64,000 nt of DNA from Bacterioplanes sp965233665 (GTDB taxonomy: Bacteria > Pseudomonadota > Gammaproteobacteria > Pseudomonadales > Oceanobacteraceae), in assembly GCA_965233665.1 (NCBI GenBank), contig CBDDTG010000029.1, positions 1 to 64,000 on the forward strand. The letters run 5' to 3'. The position numbers were made by a program, and so were the translations under genes. Below the pieces are notes generated by a model. That model made no database searches. It saw nothing but the letters and a program-made list of their open reading frames with translations, and was not told the origin of the DNA. Position 1 is the first letter of the stretch. Each line of letters starts with the position of its first letter. Positions 16,869 to 24,915 of the stretch are shown here, in pieces.

Positions 16869-17133
16869 GGGCACCTCTGAATAATTCGGTACCCGCTCTG
16901 GATCGCCAGAGGGCGCCAGGTCACGAAGCCGGTTTGCCGCTCTAGCAAGGCTACAGCAAAGATCGGCGACACAGAGCTGGAGTTCTCTGGCATTCCCCGT
17001 AGGGCGCGGGCGGCAGGCCTCCATAACGTCGTTGGCAATGTTGAAAAGGGCTGGCCATTTCCTGCCATCGCCGCCTTGTTCTGAACGCCTGCTGCACTCG
17101 CGCAGAGCTGTGCAGAATTATTCAGAGGTGCCC
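16869..17133. mobile_element. MITE type A copy 1 (about 265 bp)
   Basis: Ends GGGCACCTCTGAATAATTC (left) and its inverse complement (right, to 17133). The outer bases CTAA on the left and CTAG on the right resemble an imperfect 4-bp YTAR-type target duplication. The interior is long open frame but resembles copy 2 and has no transposase motifs. Deleting 267 bp (16869-17135) restores the host frame (…HPES-LGGIES…). It has the same orientation as copy 2. Confidence 0.85.
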
Positions 17134-17335
17134 TAGCTCTCTGGATGCAGGAACACCGCGATTTGATGGTGATCATGCAGGTACACCCCCAACGACGGTG
17201 GCACCTTACTGTTGGTTTTAGCCGCCAAATAGCGACGATACTCGCCCACGTCGGTTAATACATGAATGCTAACCGGCACCTTGCGATAAAAGTCGATAAA
17301 CAGAACGCGGTCAAAGAACCGATAAACGCGGTCAA

Positions 17336-17597
17336 GGCACCTCGGAATAATCCGGTGCCCGCTCTGGGTCGTCAGAGGGCTTTGGATCACGAAGCCGGTT
17401 TGCCGCTCTAGCCAGCTACAGCAAGAATCGGCGACACAGAGCCAGAGTTCTCTGCCGACCCCCGCAGGGCGCGGACAGCAGGCCTCCATAACGTCGTTGG
17501 CAATGTTGAAAAGGGCTGGCCATTTCCTGCCATCGCCGCCTTGTTCTGAAAGCCTGCTGCACTCGCACAGAGCTGTGCAGAATTATTCAGAGGTGCC
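17336..17597. mobile_element. MITE type A copy 2 (262 bp)
   Basis: Ends GGCACCTCGGAATAATCC (left) and AATTATTCAGAGGTGCC (right, to 17597), flanked by TCAA on the left and TTAA on the right, a near-perfect 4-bp duplication. The interior is closely similar to copy 1 by eye, for example the shared blocks CGAAGCCGGTTTGCCGCTCT and ATAACGTCGTTGGCAATGTT. Removal restores …RIEDDVDRVYRFFDRV… in frame. Confidence 0.88.
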
Positions 17598-17831
17598 TTA
17601 ACATCATCCTCAATGCGCTTAGCATCCAATTGCGGCAAAGGCTCACCCGCAGCAGCGGCGGTAGAAAAACCATTGGAATACGTCAGTTGAATATCAAAGC
17701 CACGCCAACCCGGCGATGACTCCACTTCCACCTGTTGGCGCTCAACCTGCGGCGGCGGCCGATCACCAAAATGAACCTTGCCATTGGCGTCCGTCCAACG
17801 ATAAATACCTGCCGTAGCAACACTGGCCAGA

Positions 17832-18227
17832 CTAATCAGAGCGATTACGGCTGCGCTCCGCAGGCACATATAATTGCTCCAATAAATATTGTTTAAAGTC
17901 ATCCGGCCAAGGCTGTTGCTCGGCTGCCACTTGCATGCACAACAACCAGGCATCACGCTCCGATGGCCCTATCGCCAAATGGCGATGGGCCACGGGAATG
18001 CGAATCGGACCGTACTTCTCGCTAAACAGTTTGGGGCCACCGAGCCAGCCGCATAAAAACCGCGCTAACTTATCGCGCGATTCGGTTAAATCCTGCGGAT
18101 GCATGTCACGAATGGTGCGTGCCTCAGGCAAGCTCTCCATTGCGTCGTAAAAGGCATCCACCAGAGCGCGAACGCCCGCCTGCTCGCCCGCCGTTTGATA
18201 CGAAGTATCGCCATCGCCGTAGGCCAT
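17832..18227 (-). CDS. Group II truncated haemoglobin (TrHbO-like)
   Basis: 131 residues from the ATG at 18227, whose TGATG overlap with the end of mksB implies translational coupling. The pattern LARFLCGWLGGPKLFSEKYG...HRHLAIGPSERDAWLLCM is typical of group II truncated globins: the FxxGWLGGP turn, the proximal His region and the conserved Trp at G8. These bind O2/NO via haem in the cytoplasm. The distal part near the N-terminus (SYQTAGEQAGVRALVDAFYD) fits helices A-B. Being linked to an SMC operon is unusual. Confidence 0.88.
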   Translation of the reverse strand: MAYGDGDTSYQTAGEQAGVRALVDAFYDAMESLPEARTIRDMHPQDLTESRDKLARFLCGWLGGPKLFSEKYGPIRIPVAHRHLAIGPSERDAWLLCMQVAAEQQPWPDDFKQYLLEQLYVPAERSRNRSD

Positions 18228-21200
18228 CAGGCAAACTCCTCCATAAAATCCAGTGCGGCTTGGTGGCGAATGGTGCGCCTGTGATTGGCCCACAATTCTT
18301 TGACTTTTTCTTGGTTGCATTGCTGGCGATCAACCAGCACCCGAGTTTGCAACTCGCCCTTTTTCTGGCCGCCAACTAACGGCACCTTGCTGAATACAAA
18401 CTGATTAGAGATCAAGTCCATAAAGGGGCCAGACTTGCTGGTGGGCATAATAAACAACAGCTGCAACCCTAAGCTCTCGGTCAAGTAATGAATGACTTCT
18501 TTGGAGCGGGTTTCGTCCATTTTCGAGAAAGCTTCATCGACCAGCACCATGCGCAGGTGCGTATCGCCCTCGTTAAAGCGAAAGGCTGAGGTAATGGCCG
18601 CCGAGCGAATAATATACGCCGGCGTTTCCAACTGACCGCCCGAGCCGGTGCCGTATTGCGACAAGGCAATGGGGTCTTTATTGGCAGGCTGCTTATAAAT
18701 CTCGTAAGCGCGATAGTTGCGGTAATCAGAAATCCGCTCCAACTCACGCATGGCCTTTTGCTCATCTTCATCCAGCAGCATCGACATCAGCTGATCGCGC
18801 ACGCGCTTGCCACTGGCGGAGAGGTCTGCATTAAACAAGGTGGTGCCATCACCTAGGTTGGGATTTTTGATGATTTCTTCAAAGAACTGCCAATACTCTT
18901 TGTATTCCGGCACCCAGCCCCAGTCAAACCAGTAGCGCTCACGGTCGGCACCAAATTCATGGTGGGCCAGCTCCTTATTGAGGTCTTCTAGAATGCGCTT
19001 GCCATCATTGATGGCCTGATAAATGGAGTGACACAAGTTAGTGACAAACGCATTGTTAAAGCTTTCGCGCAGCTGAATCAGCTGGTCTTGCTTTTTGACC
19101 AGAATGTTATTTTTCAGACGGTTATGAATGCGCTCCACTTCGCGCTCCAGCGCACACACGCAGCGGAAAAACTCGACACCGTGCTCATCGCGGTAATCCG
19201 GCGTATAGACGATGGCATCCATGGTCTGACAATTCAGGTTGTGCTCATTGATGTTGCGCTCGATCTCATAGGCCGTGGAGTTCAACTCCTGAGCAATGGA
19301 TTTGCGCTGATTTTCCACCGCCTCCGGTGGGCTGTTTTTGGCTTCGTCGTCTGCTTCTTGCAGGCGTTTTTCCAGCTCAAACTCCGGCCAGACGGAAACA
19401 ATTTGTCGCAGGTTTTGCTCTTTTTGCTCGGCGTGCTCGGCGGTTTTTTCTTGCATGTCACTGAGGTTGCGACACAGCTTTTCACTGTCGTTGAGTTGTT
19501 GCTGCAAACGCCCCAGCTCGCCATCTAGGTCTTTGATGACCCCGTCTAACTCATCACCTTTGTCTTTTAATGCCTGGAATTCATGCTCCAAATGAGAGAA
19601 ATCCGACACATCCACCTGATTAAGCGATTGCTCGGCACGCTGCATTTGATAATGCACATCCAGCATGGATTGCATTTGATCGGCAAACGTCACGTGGCGC
19701 AGCAAATTGATGGCATCCAGCAATTGCTCAACCTGGCGCAGTTGAAAACTCGCTTCATTGGCTTGTTCGGCAATGGCATCCAGTTCGGCGCGCTTGGCAC
19801 TGAGAGCTTTTTCACGCGCCCCCAAACCAAACACCAGCTCACTGTCGTCTAAGTCACAGCGATAAATCGAATACGCACCGCTGCCCAGCCCGTCACGCGT
19901 TACACCGCGGCGAGTTAAGCGTAGGGTGTCGGTGTCTTCAACTTGCTCAACATTGCCGTAACTAGCCGCCAAGAACGCCTTAGCGGTGGCGTGTTCAAAG
20001 TCCATTAAGTGCAAAATGGAGTTGGTCGGCAAACTGCGGCGCTCGGCATCACGGCGGGCTTTTTCACCCTGAATTACCCGCGCGCGGCTGCCACCAGGAA
20101 TGGCGCGCAAAATCTGCGCAGCCTCGGCTTCGTATTCACGCTCCACCAAGATGCTAAAGCGGGCACCGCCAATGTAACCTTCGATGGCGTTTTGCCATTG
20201 TGGGTCACGTACTTCCACATAGTCGGCCAATACTTGCGGACTGGCCTCAGGGCATTCCCGCCGCAACACTTCCAGCGCTTGGCGCACATGGCCGGGGTAA
20301 TTTAATTGGCGCGCCTCCAAACTGTCGATATCCGCCTGCTTTTGCGCCATGCGACTGTTTAATTGCTGCAACTTTTGTTCGCGCCGATCAACCAACTTGG
20401 CGATTTGATCACGCAAGCTTTGGCCACTGCTTTCCAGCTCGCCGGAGTGAAAGCGCTCGCGCCATTGATTTAATAAGCTTTGTTGCTGGCGCGCTTCATC
20501 CAGGTGGGCCTCTAGTGGCGATAAATCGATCCAGTCGCGGCCCATGAGTTTGCGCAAGTCCAATGCGCCTTGGTCTTTTATTGCCAGGACCTCGCGCGCT
20601 TGTTCCAGCAGTTTTTTCTGCCCTAAGCTGGGTATGTCTACCGCCACGGCGGTTTTTTGCAGCGCCCCATGCACCAACTCTGTGGCGCGCAGGCTGGCTT
20701 GCAGTAATTGCTCTTGCTCCAAAAGCGGCATGGCTAACTTCTGCAACTGCTGCTTGCCATCGGCAATGGCTTGCTCGGCTGCGTCTTTGTCTTGCAGCGC
20801 ATCAATGCCCCGGCGCTGGGCTTCCATCGAAATCAGCTGCTCACGCAGCTGCTTGCGCCGCTCCTGAGCCACACCGCGATCTTTTTCGGCACGGGCAAAG
20901 CGCTCGCGAATGTCTTGTTGCTGCTCTTTGGCTTCTAAATAATTGCGCTGATCGTGCAAAAAACGACTACGAGCGGCGGTGTATTCGAGCACGTTGTAGT
21001 CGATCCACTGATCGATGTAGCGATTAGCCGCGCCACGGGTATTGTTTAACCGCTCAATGGTGTGGGCCAATACATTGGCATCGGACTCCATCGCATGAAT
21101 GGTTTTCATCAAATCTGAAACGCTGCGAATGGCGTCGCCTAAATCTTTGGCTTCAAGAATTTCATTTTGCACAAAGCCATTGATGCTTTTTACCGGCTTG

Positions 21201-21865
21201 TAGGCCATAAAGCGCGAAAAGGTACGCGCGGCATTCATCGCCTCACGCTCTGGCACGGCATCGTTGCGACCGCGCAAGGCGCCATATAAACGCCGCAAAT
21301 ACTGCTTTTTAGTGTCGTATTTTTCGATGTTTTCCAGTGCCACGCGCTGGCGCAAATGACGGGCAAAGCGCGCTAACTCTAATACTTGGCGGCTGCCATC
21401 TTTATCGACGGTAAAATCAGACAGCGTTAGCTGCTCGCCGGCGACAATATAAAACTGCAAATCGTTTTGCCGCGCCACCGGCTGCGCGCCAGCGCGATCA
21501 ATGCTGGCACTGACGCCAATCACGGCGGTAAAAGGCTCGCCACTTTCACCTTGCGTGGGGTGAAACACGGCCGCCAAATAGCCCACCGCACCGTTGGGGC
21601 GGGCGTAGCTGCCATCATCGCAGCCCAGCACATAGGACGCCAAGGTGCGCACGTTTTTACCACGCCCACGCTGGGTGGCTTCGTCTTGGCCGGGGTTAAA
21701 ATGAAACAGGGTATCGTGCGCCGCCGTCATTACGGTTTGAATGGCATCGGCGGCGGTGGTTTTACCCGAGCCATTGCCGCCAGACAGCAAATTAATGGGG
21801 CCAAACTCAAATTCGGTGGCGGGAATATTGCCCCAATTGACGTAAACGAATTTCTTCAAAAACAT
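18227..21865 (-). CDS. mksB: SMC-like ATPase MksB / JetC
   Basis: 1212 residues. A Walker A motif SGGNGSGKTT lies at about 28-37. A long coiled-coil middle (about 250-1000) surrounds a hinge region (near 540-650, ECPEASPQVLADYVEV...GYIGGARFS). The C-terminal signature is GTGSGGQLETPAYI and Walker B reads RMVLVDEAFSKMDE. This is the ATP-driven subunit of MksBEF condensin, equivalent to JetC of Wadjet. It follows mksE by 5 bases and overlaps the globin gene. MksBEF of Pseudomonas helps fold the chromosome, while four-gene versions with MksG/JetD destroy plasmids. The fourth subunit is absent here. Confidence 0.9.
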   Translation of the reverse strand: MFLKKFVYVNWGNIPATEFEFGPINLLSGGNGSGKTTAADAIQTVMTAAHDTLFHFNPGQDEATQRGRGKNVRTLASYVLGCDDGSYARPNGAVGYLAAVFHPTQGESGEPFTAVIGVSASIDRAGAQPVARQNDLQFYIVAGEQLTLSDFTVDKDGSRQVLELARFARHLRQRVALENIEKYDTKKQYLRRLYGALRGRNDAVPEREAMNAARTFSRFMAYKPVKSINGFVQNEILEAKDLGDAIRSVSDLMKTIHAMESDANVLAHTIERLNNTRGAANRYIDQWIDYNVLEYTAARSRFLHDQRNYLEAKEQQQDIRERFARAEKDRGVAQERRKQLREQLISMEAQRRGIDALQDKDAAEQAIADGKQQLQKLAMPLLEQEQLLQASLRATELVHGALQKTAVAVDIPSLGQKKLLEQAREVLAIKDQGALDLRKLMGRDWIDLSPLEAHLDEARQQQSLLNQWRERFHSGELESSGQSLRDQIAKLVDRREQKLQQLNSRMAQKQADIDSLEARQLNYPGHVRQALEVLRRECPEASPQVLADYVEVRDPQWQNAIEGYIGGARFSILVEREYEAEAAQILRAIPGGSRARVIQGEKARRDAERRSLPTNSILHLMDFEHATAKAFLAASYGNVEQVEDTDTLRLTRRGVTRDGLGSGAYSIYRCDLDDSELVFGLGAREKALSAKRAELDAIAEQANEASFQLRQVEQLLDAINLLRHVTFADQMQSMLDVHYQMQRAEQSLNQVDVSDFSHLEHEFQALKDKGDELDGVIKDLDGELGRLQQQLNDSEKLCRNLSDMQEKTAEHAEQKEQNLRQIVSVWPEFELEKRLQEADDEAKNSPPEAVENQRKSIAQELNSTAYEIERNINEHNLNCQTMDAIVYTPDYRDEHGVEFFRCVCALEREVERIHNRLKNNILVKKQDQLIQLRESFNNAFVTNLCHSIYQAINDGKRILEDLNKELAHHEFGADRERYWFDWGWVPEYKEYWQFFEEIIKNPNLGDGTTLFNADLSASGKRVRDQLMSMLLDEDEQKAMRELERISDYRNYRAYEIYKQPANKDPIALSQYGTGSGGQLETPAYIIRSAAITSAFRFNEGDTHLRMVLVDEAFSKMDETRSKEVIHYLTESLGLQLLFIMPTSKSGPFMDLISNQFVFSKVPLVGGQKKGELQTRVLVDRQQCNQEKVKELWANHRRTIRHQAALDFMEEFA

Positions 21866-21870
21866 CGGGC

Positions 21871-22749
21871 TTATTCTCCAAATAAACTGGCTGGGCTGGC
21901 TTTTTCACCAGCAGGTTGTGGGGTTTCCTCAACGGCGGGCTTATCGTTCTCTGCCTGCGCTACAACGTCGCTGGCTTGCGTATCATCAGCCTGCTGAACG
22001 TCATCGGCCTGTTGAACGACAGCGGTCTGTTCAGCCACACCATCTTCAGCGTTGGCAGTCGCGGCGATGTCTTCAGCAGCGTCTGCGGCGGTCGATTCTT
22101 CCTCGCCCTCATCGGCGGCGTTGTCTGCCGGTGGCGGGGTTAACTCAGACAGCACGTCATCGCTGACGTAGCTCATGATCATCGGGCGAATGCGCAGCCA
22201 CACATCGCCGTCGGCCAGCTGCTCTTCATTGGCCAGCTGTACCAAACGCAGTTGCTTTAAACGGCGAAACAGCTGTTTGCGCTCGGTCAGCTGCTCGGGC
22301 AAGGTGCGCTTCAGCAGGTTTTTCATGGCAATGCTCAGACTCTCGAACGACACCATGACACAGCCTTGCTCATCGACCTGGCCTTCGCGCAGGGCTTTGT
22401 CGTACTGCGCGCGCAGCACCAAAATCAGCGCCACTTCCTGCTGATTCAACTTAAGGCGCAGCGCCTGGCCGCCCGCTTGCAGTGGCTCTTCCATGCCCGG
22501 AACCTGAGCACCCGGTGGAAATAAGCGCACAAACTGAAAACGTCGATCATGCTGCACGCGCACGCCGATCAAAGATAAATAATCCGCCACCAACGCCTCC
22601 AGGCGAATGTAGCGGTCGTACAGTTGTTGTTCGATTTGGCTTTCGTCGCGGCAAATCACGCCGTAGTCCAGCAGGCGCACCAATAATTCGGAAAAATCGC
22701 GCTGGTCCAGGCCTTCTTTTTCTAACTCTTGCTCTATGGCTTGCAACAT
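21871..22749 (-). CDS. mksE: MksE / JetB (DUF4194) condensin subunit
   Basis: 292 residues. The first 200 form the DUF4194 winged-helix region that binds the kleisin (LLVRLLDYGVI, YIRLEALVADYLSLIGVRV, FQFVRLFPPG, LILVLRAQYDKALREG, LFRRLKQLRLVQL). After about residue 205 there is an acidic, Ala/Asp/Glu/Gln-rich low-complexity tail of about 85 residues with several QADD repeats, longer than in most MksE proteins. Between mksF (2-base gap) and mksB (5-base gap), in a tight operon. The tail may be disordered; its role is unknown. Confidence 0.88.
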   Translation of the reverse strand: MLQAIEQELEKEGLDQRDFSELLVRLLDYGVICRDESQIEQQLYDRYIRLEALVADYLSLIGVRVQHDRRFQFVRLFPPGAQVPGMEEPLQAGGQALRLKLNQQEVALILVLRAQYDKALREGQVDEQGCVMVSFESLSIAMKNLLKRTLPEQLTERKQLFRRLKQLRLVQLANEEQLADGDVWLRIRPMIMSYVSDDVLSELTPPPADNAADEGEEESTAADAAEDIAATANAEDGVAEQTAVVQQADDVQQADDTQASDVVAQAENDKPAVEETPQPAGEKASPASLFGE

Positions 22750-22751
22750 AA

Positions 22752-24203
22752 TCAGGGCTCTTTTTGTACCAGTTCCAGGGTGAAATGATCTTTGCTCAAG
22801 AAATATTCGCCAGGCTCGTCACTGGCGCTGTCGTCTGGCATCACCTGGAACTGAAATTCACTCGATAACGCGTCGGCGGCACCCAAGCTAATGGCATGGG
22901 CGACGGCAAGAAAGTCTTGCGCACTGTCAATGGGTAACTCGCGGGTGGAGACCACCTTGCCCTCACGCAGGTGTTGGCGAATGTAGCTGCGCACCGCTTG
23001 CTGATTCACCAAGAAGGCTTGATCCAGCACCTGCTGAATGTAAATATCGCGCCGCGCTTCGACGTCAAAATCACCACTGCCTTCATCCAGACTGGCATCA
23101 ATACGGCGGCGCTGGCGGGCATTGGCAAGGCGGACTTGCGCTGGGTCGACCAGGGCAATGTGCGGCACCGTCATCTGACTGGCAGCCTTGGCCAGCAAGG
23201 CATCTTGCTGCTCAGGGCTGGCAGCGGCGAGCTGCTTGCACACCGCCAGCACATCGTTGTGCTGCTGCGAGGCCAAGTAGCTCATTTGGCGAATGATAAT
23301 GTCGGCGCGCTTGGTAAAGCTTTGCAGCGCCCGGCGTAAAGCGGGCAGCATGATGTCGCTGGCATTGCGCAAACGCTGCTCGATGCCGTCCAACAACAAC
23401 CACAACACCGACTGCCCTGGCTGGGCTAGCTCAGGCAATAATTCGCGCAAGCGGCGCTCAATGGCGGCCTTGTGATCTTTGTCTTGGCGGCGAATTGCGC
23501 TGATCAGGCTTTGAATGCGATCGCGGTGTTTTTCGACGTTATCCGCCGACAGGCGCACCGACAAATCGGGCTGAAAGCGCTTTTCCATAAAGTCGAAAAA
23601 GGCTTCGCTGGCGCGCTGCACCAGCAGCTGATCTTCCATCTCCCGCACCAGATCGCGTTTGCGCTCCTCCAGCTCGGCAATGACATCGGTAAAGTCGCTG
23701 ATGATGCGCTCCGAATACTCATAGGCATCGAGCAAGTCATAGACATCGCCGCGCTCTAAATAGGCCTCCAGCGAGTTGCGGGTATTGCGGGTATTGCGAT
23801 GGCGGGTGCGCGCCGAGGTGCGGCTATCGGCCAGCCAGGGCTCGGTAAACAAGCGGCCATAGCGGGTAAAAGCAAAGGTACTTTGCAAGCTGGCTTCGTC
23901 GACTTGTTTTTCCAGCCAGCCATGCTCGATCAGCAGGTTGAGAATCCAACCGGCCTGCTCGCGACTGTTGCGAAACCGCCCTTCACCATCGCCATCCTCA
24001 CCTGGCTCGGCCAGCAACGGCGCCCGCACCAGTGCTTCTTGAAACACTTCAATCACGGTGTCACGACCGATGGCTTGGCCGTAATCGGCGCTACTGGAGC
24101 TGTACAGCCGCCGATACAGCTCGCTTAAGCAATGCTGTACCTGAGCCCGGTACTTGCCCGTCAGTGGGCGAAAAAACTGCAGCCGTTCCTGATCAAAAAA
24201 CAT
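22752..24203 (-). CDS. mksF: MksF / JetA kleisin-type subunit
   Basis: 483 residues. It matches the JetA/MksF family by its opening FFDQERLQFFRPLTGKYRAQ, GWILNLLIEHGWLEKQVDE (winged helix), and the later FDFMEKRFQPDLSVRLSADN and DIYIQQVLDQAFLVNQQAVR segments. It is the bridging subunit linking MksE to the SMC heads and is the first gene of the operon. The start is the only ATG with full N-terminal similarity. There is no obvious promoter between it and the divergent gene (24204-24369), though this is where it must lie. Confidence 0.88.
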   Translation of the reverse strand: MFFDQERLQFFRPLTGKYRAQVQHCLSELYRRLYSSSSADYGQAIGRDTVIEVFQEALVRAPLLAEPGEDGDGEGRFRNSREQAGWILNLLIEHGWLEKQVDEASLQSTFAFTRYGRLFTEPWLADSRTSARTRHRNTRNTRNSLEAYLERGDVYDLLDAYEYSERIISDFTDVIAELEERKRDLVREMEDQLLVQRASEAFFDFMEKRFQPDLSVRLSADNVEKHRDRIQSLISAIRRQDKDHKAAIERRLRELLPELAQPGQSVLWLLLDGIEQRLRNASDIMLPALRRALQSFTKRADIIIRQMSYLASQQHNDVLAVCKQLAAASPEQQDALLAKAASQMTVPHIALVDPAQVRLANARQRRRIDASLDEGSGDFDVEARRDIYIQQVLDQAFLVNQQAVRSYIRQHLREGKVVSTRELPIDSAQDFLAVAHAISLGAADALSSEFQFQVMPDDSASDEPGEYFLSKDHFTLELVQKEP

Positions 24204-24369
24204 ACCCAGCCGTTACTCTAAAACCTTCATCAAACCGGCAACGATACTCAAACCCTGGCGCCAGCGCTACAGGCAAACCGTGACGCACTCGCCAAACAAG
24301 TCCGCGCTCGTTAGTATCAGGACAATCCGGCATGACGATACGGACGCCGGCCAGCGACTGGAGCTAGGC

Positions 24370-24882
24370 ATGCAGCAACACCAGGAAGTCGAAGACAAGG
24401 CCCTGTTCTTCCCCATCGGCACGGAGAAGTTCATCGAACTGTCACTGGCCACCTTTGGCCTCTATAACCTCTATTGGAGCTGGTGCAACTGGCATCAGAT
24501 ACAGCGGCGCGGCGGCGCCAACCCCTGGCTGATGATGGCCATTTGGCCGCTGAGCCAATGGTGGTTTTACCGCCGCGTCTACCGCCAGGCCGTTGACGAT
24601 GGCGACCAGCCACGTTGGCAGCCGCTGCGGGCGTATTTGTTGTTCATTCTGCCATTGCTATTAAGCCTCTGGTTTGTTGCCACCGGCGACCGCGACGGTT
24701 GGTTTTTGGCATTGCTGCTGACCCTACCGAATGCTCAGGTCAACCTGACCATTAACCGACTGCACGACAGCCGGCTGCACTTTTTTGCACAAAATACTGA
24801 CCTGACTGCGACGGAGTGGGCCATACTAATAGCCGGCATGATAGCCTGGGTCAGCCTGATGATATTTGCACTGGCCTACTGA
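24370..24882 (+). CDS. Small multi-span membrane protein (DUF4234-like N-terminus)
   Basis: About 170 residues from the ATG at 24370, which follows a good GGAG site; the longer open frame upstream adds a non-hydrophobic stretch. The segment KFIELSLATFGLYNLYWSWCNWHQI resembles the helix at the start of DUF4234 proteins. Three or four further hydrophobic spans follow. The function is unknown. It sits 33 bases before the histidine kinase gene in the same direction, so the two may be cotranscribed. Confidence 0.65.
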   Translation: MQQHQEVEDKALFFPIGTEKFIELSLATFGLYNLYWSWCNWHQIQRRGGANPWLMMAIWPLSQWWFYRRVYRQAVDDGDQPRWQPLRAYLLFILPLLLSLWFVATGDRDGWFLALLLTLPNAQVNLTINRLHDSRLHFFAQNTDLTATEWAILIAGMIAWVSLMIFALAY

Positions 24883-24915
24883 CTCACTGGCGTATAAAAA
24901 TAAAAGGAATGTCAG

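Larger units (their letters stand above)
16110..17869 (-). pseudogene. DUF4124 / MA-type metallopeptidase gene disrupted by three MITEs
   Basis: The coding pieces are 17869-17598, 17335-17134, 16868-16572 and 16309-16110. Joining them while keeping one copy of each target duplication gives 963 bp: one uninterrupted frame of 320 residues plus stop. The N-terminus has a signal peptide (MCLRSAAVIALISLASVATA) and a DUF4124 motif (GIYRWTDANGKVHFGDRPP). Further on is a zinc-peptidase site IKHETSHAIF (HExxH) with AWLNEGLAEQ downstream as third ligand, as in the peptidase MA-like group. The ATG at 17869 follows a GGAG site and overlaps the globin gene end by 38 bases. The intact protein would be a periplasmic protease-like factor; at present the chain is broken. 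Confidence 0.85.

Noticed and set aside
18227..24203. Full Wadjet plasmid-defence system
   Set aside because: JetA, JetB and JetC equivalents are present but no JetD/MksG nuclease (DUF3322/DUF2220) follows; the next gene is a globin. A chromosomal MksBEF role is more likely.
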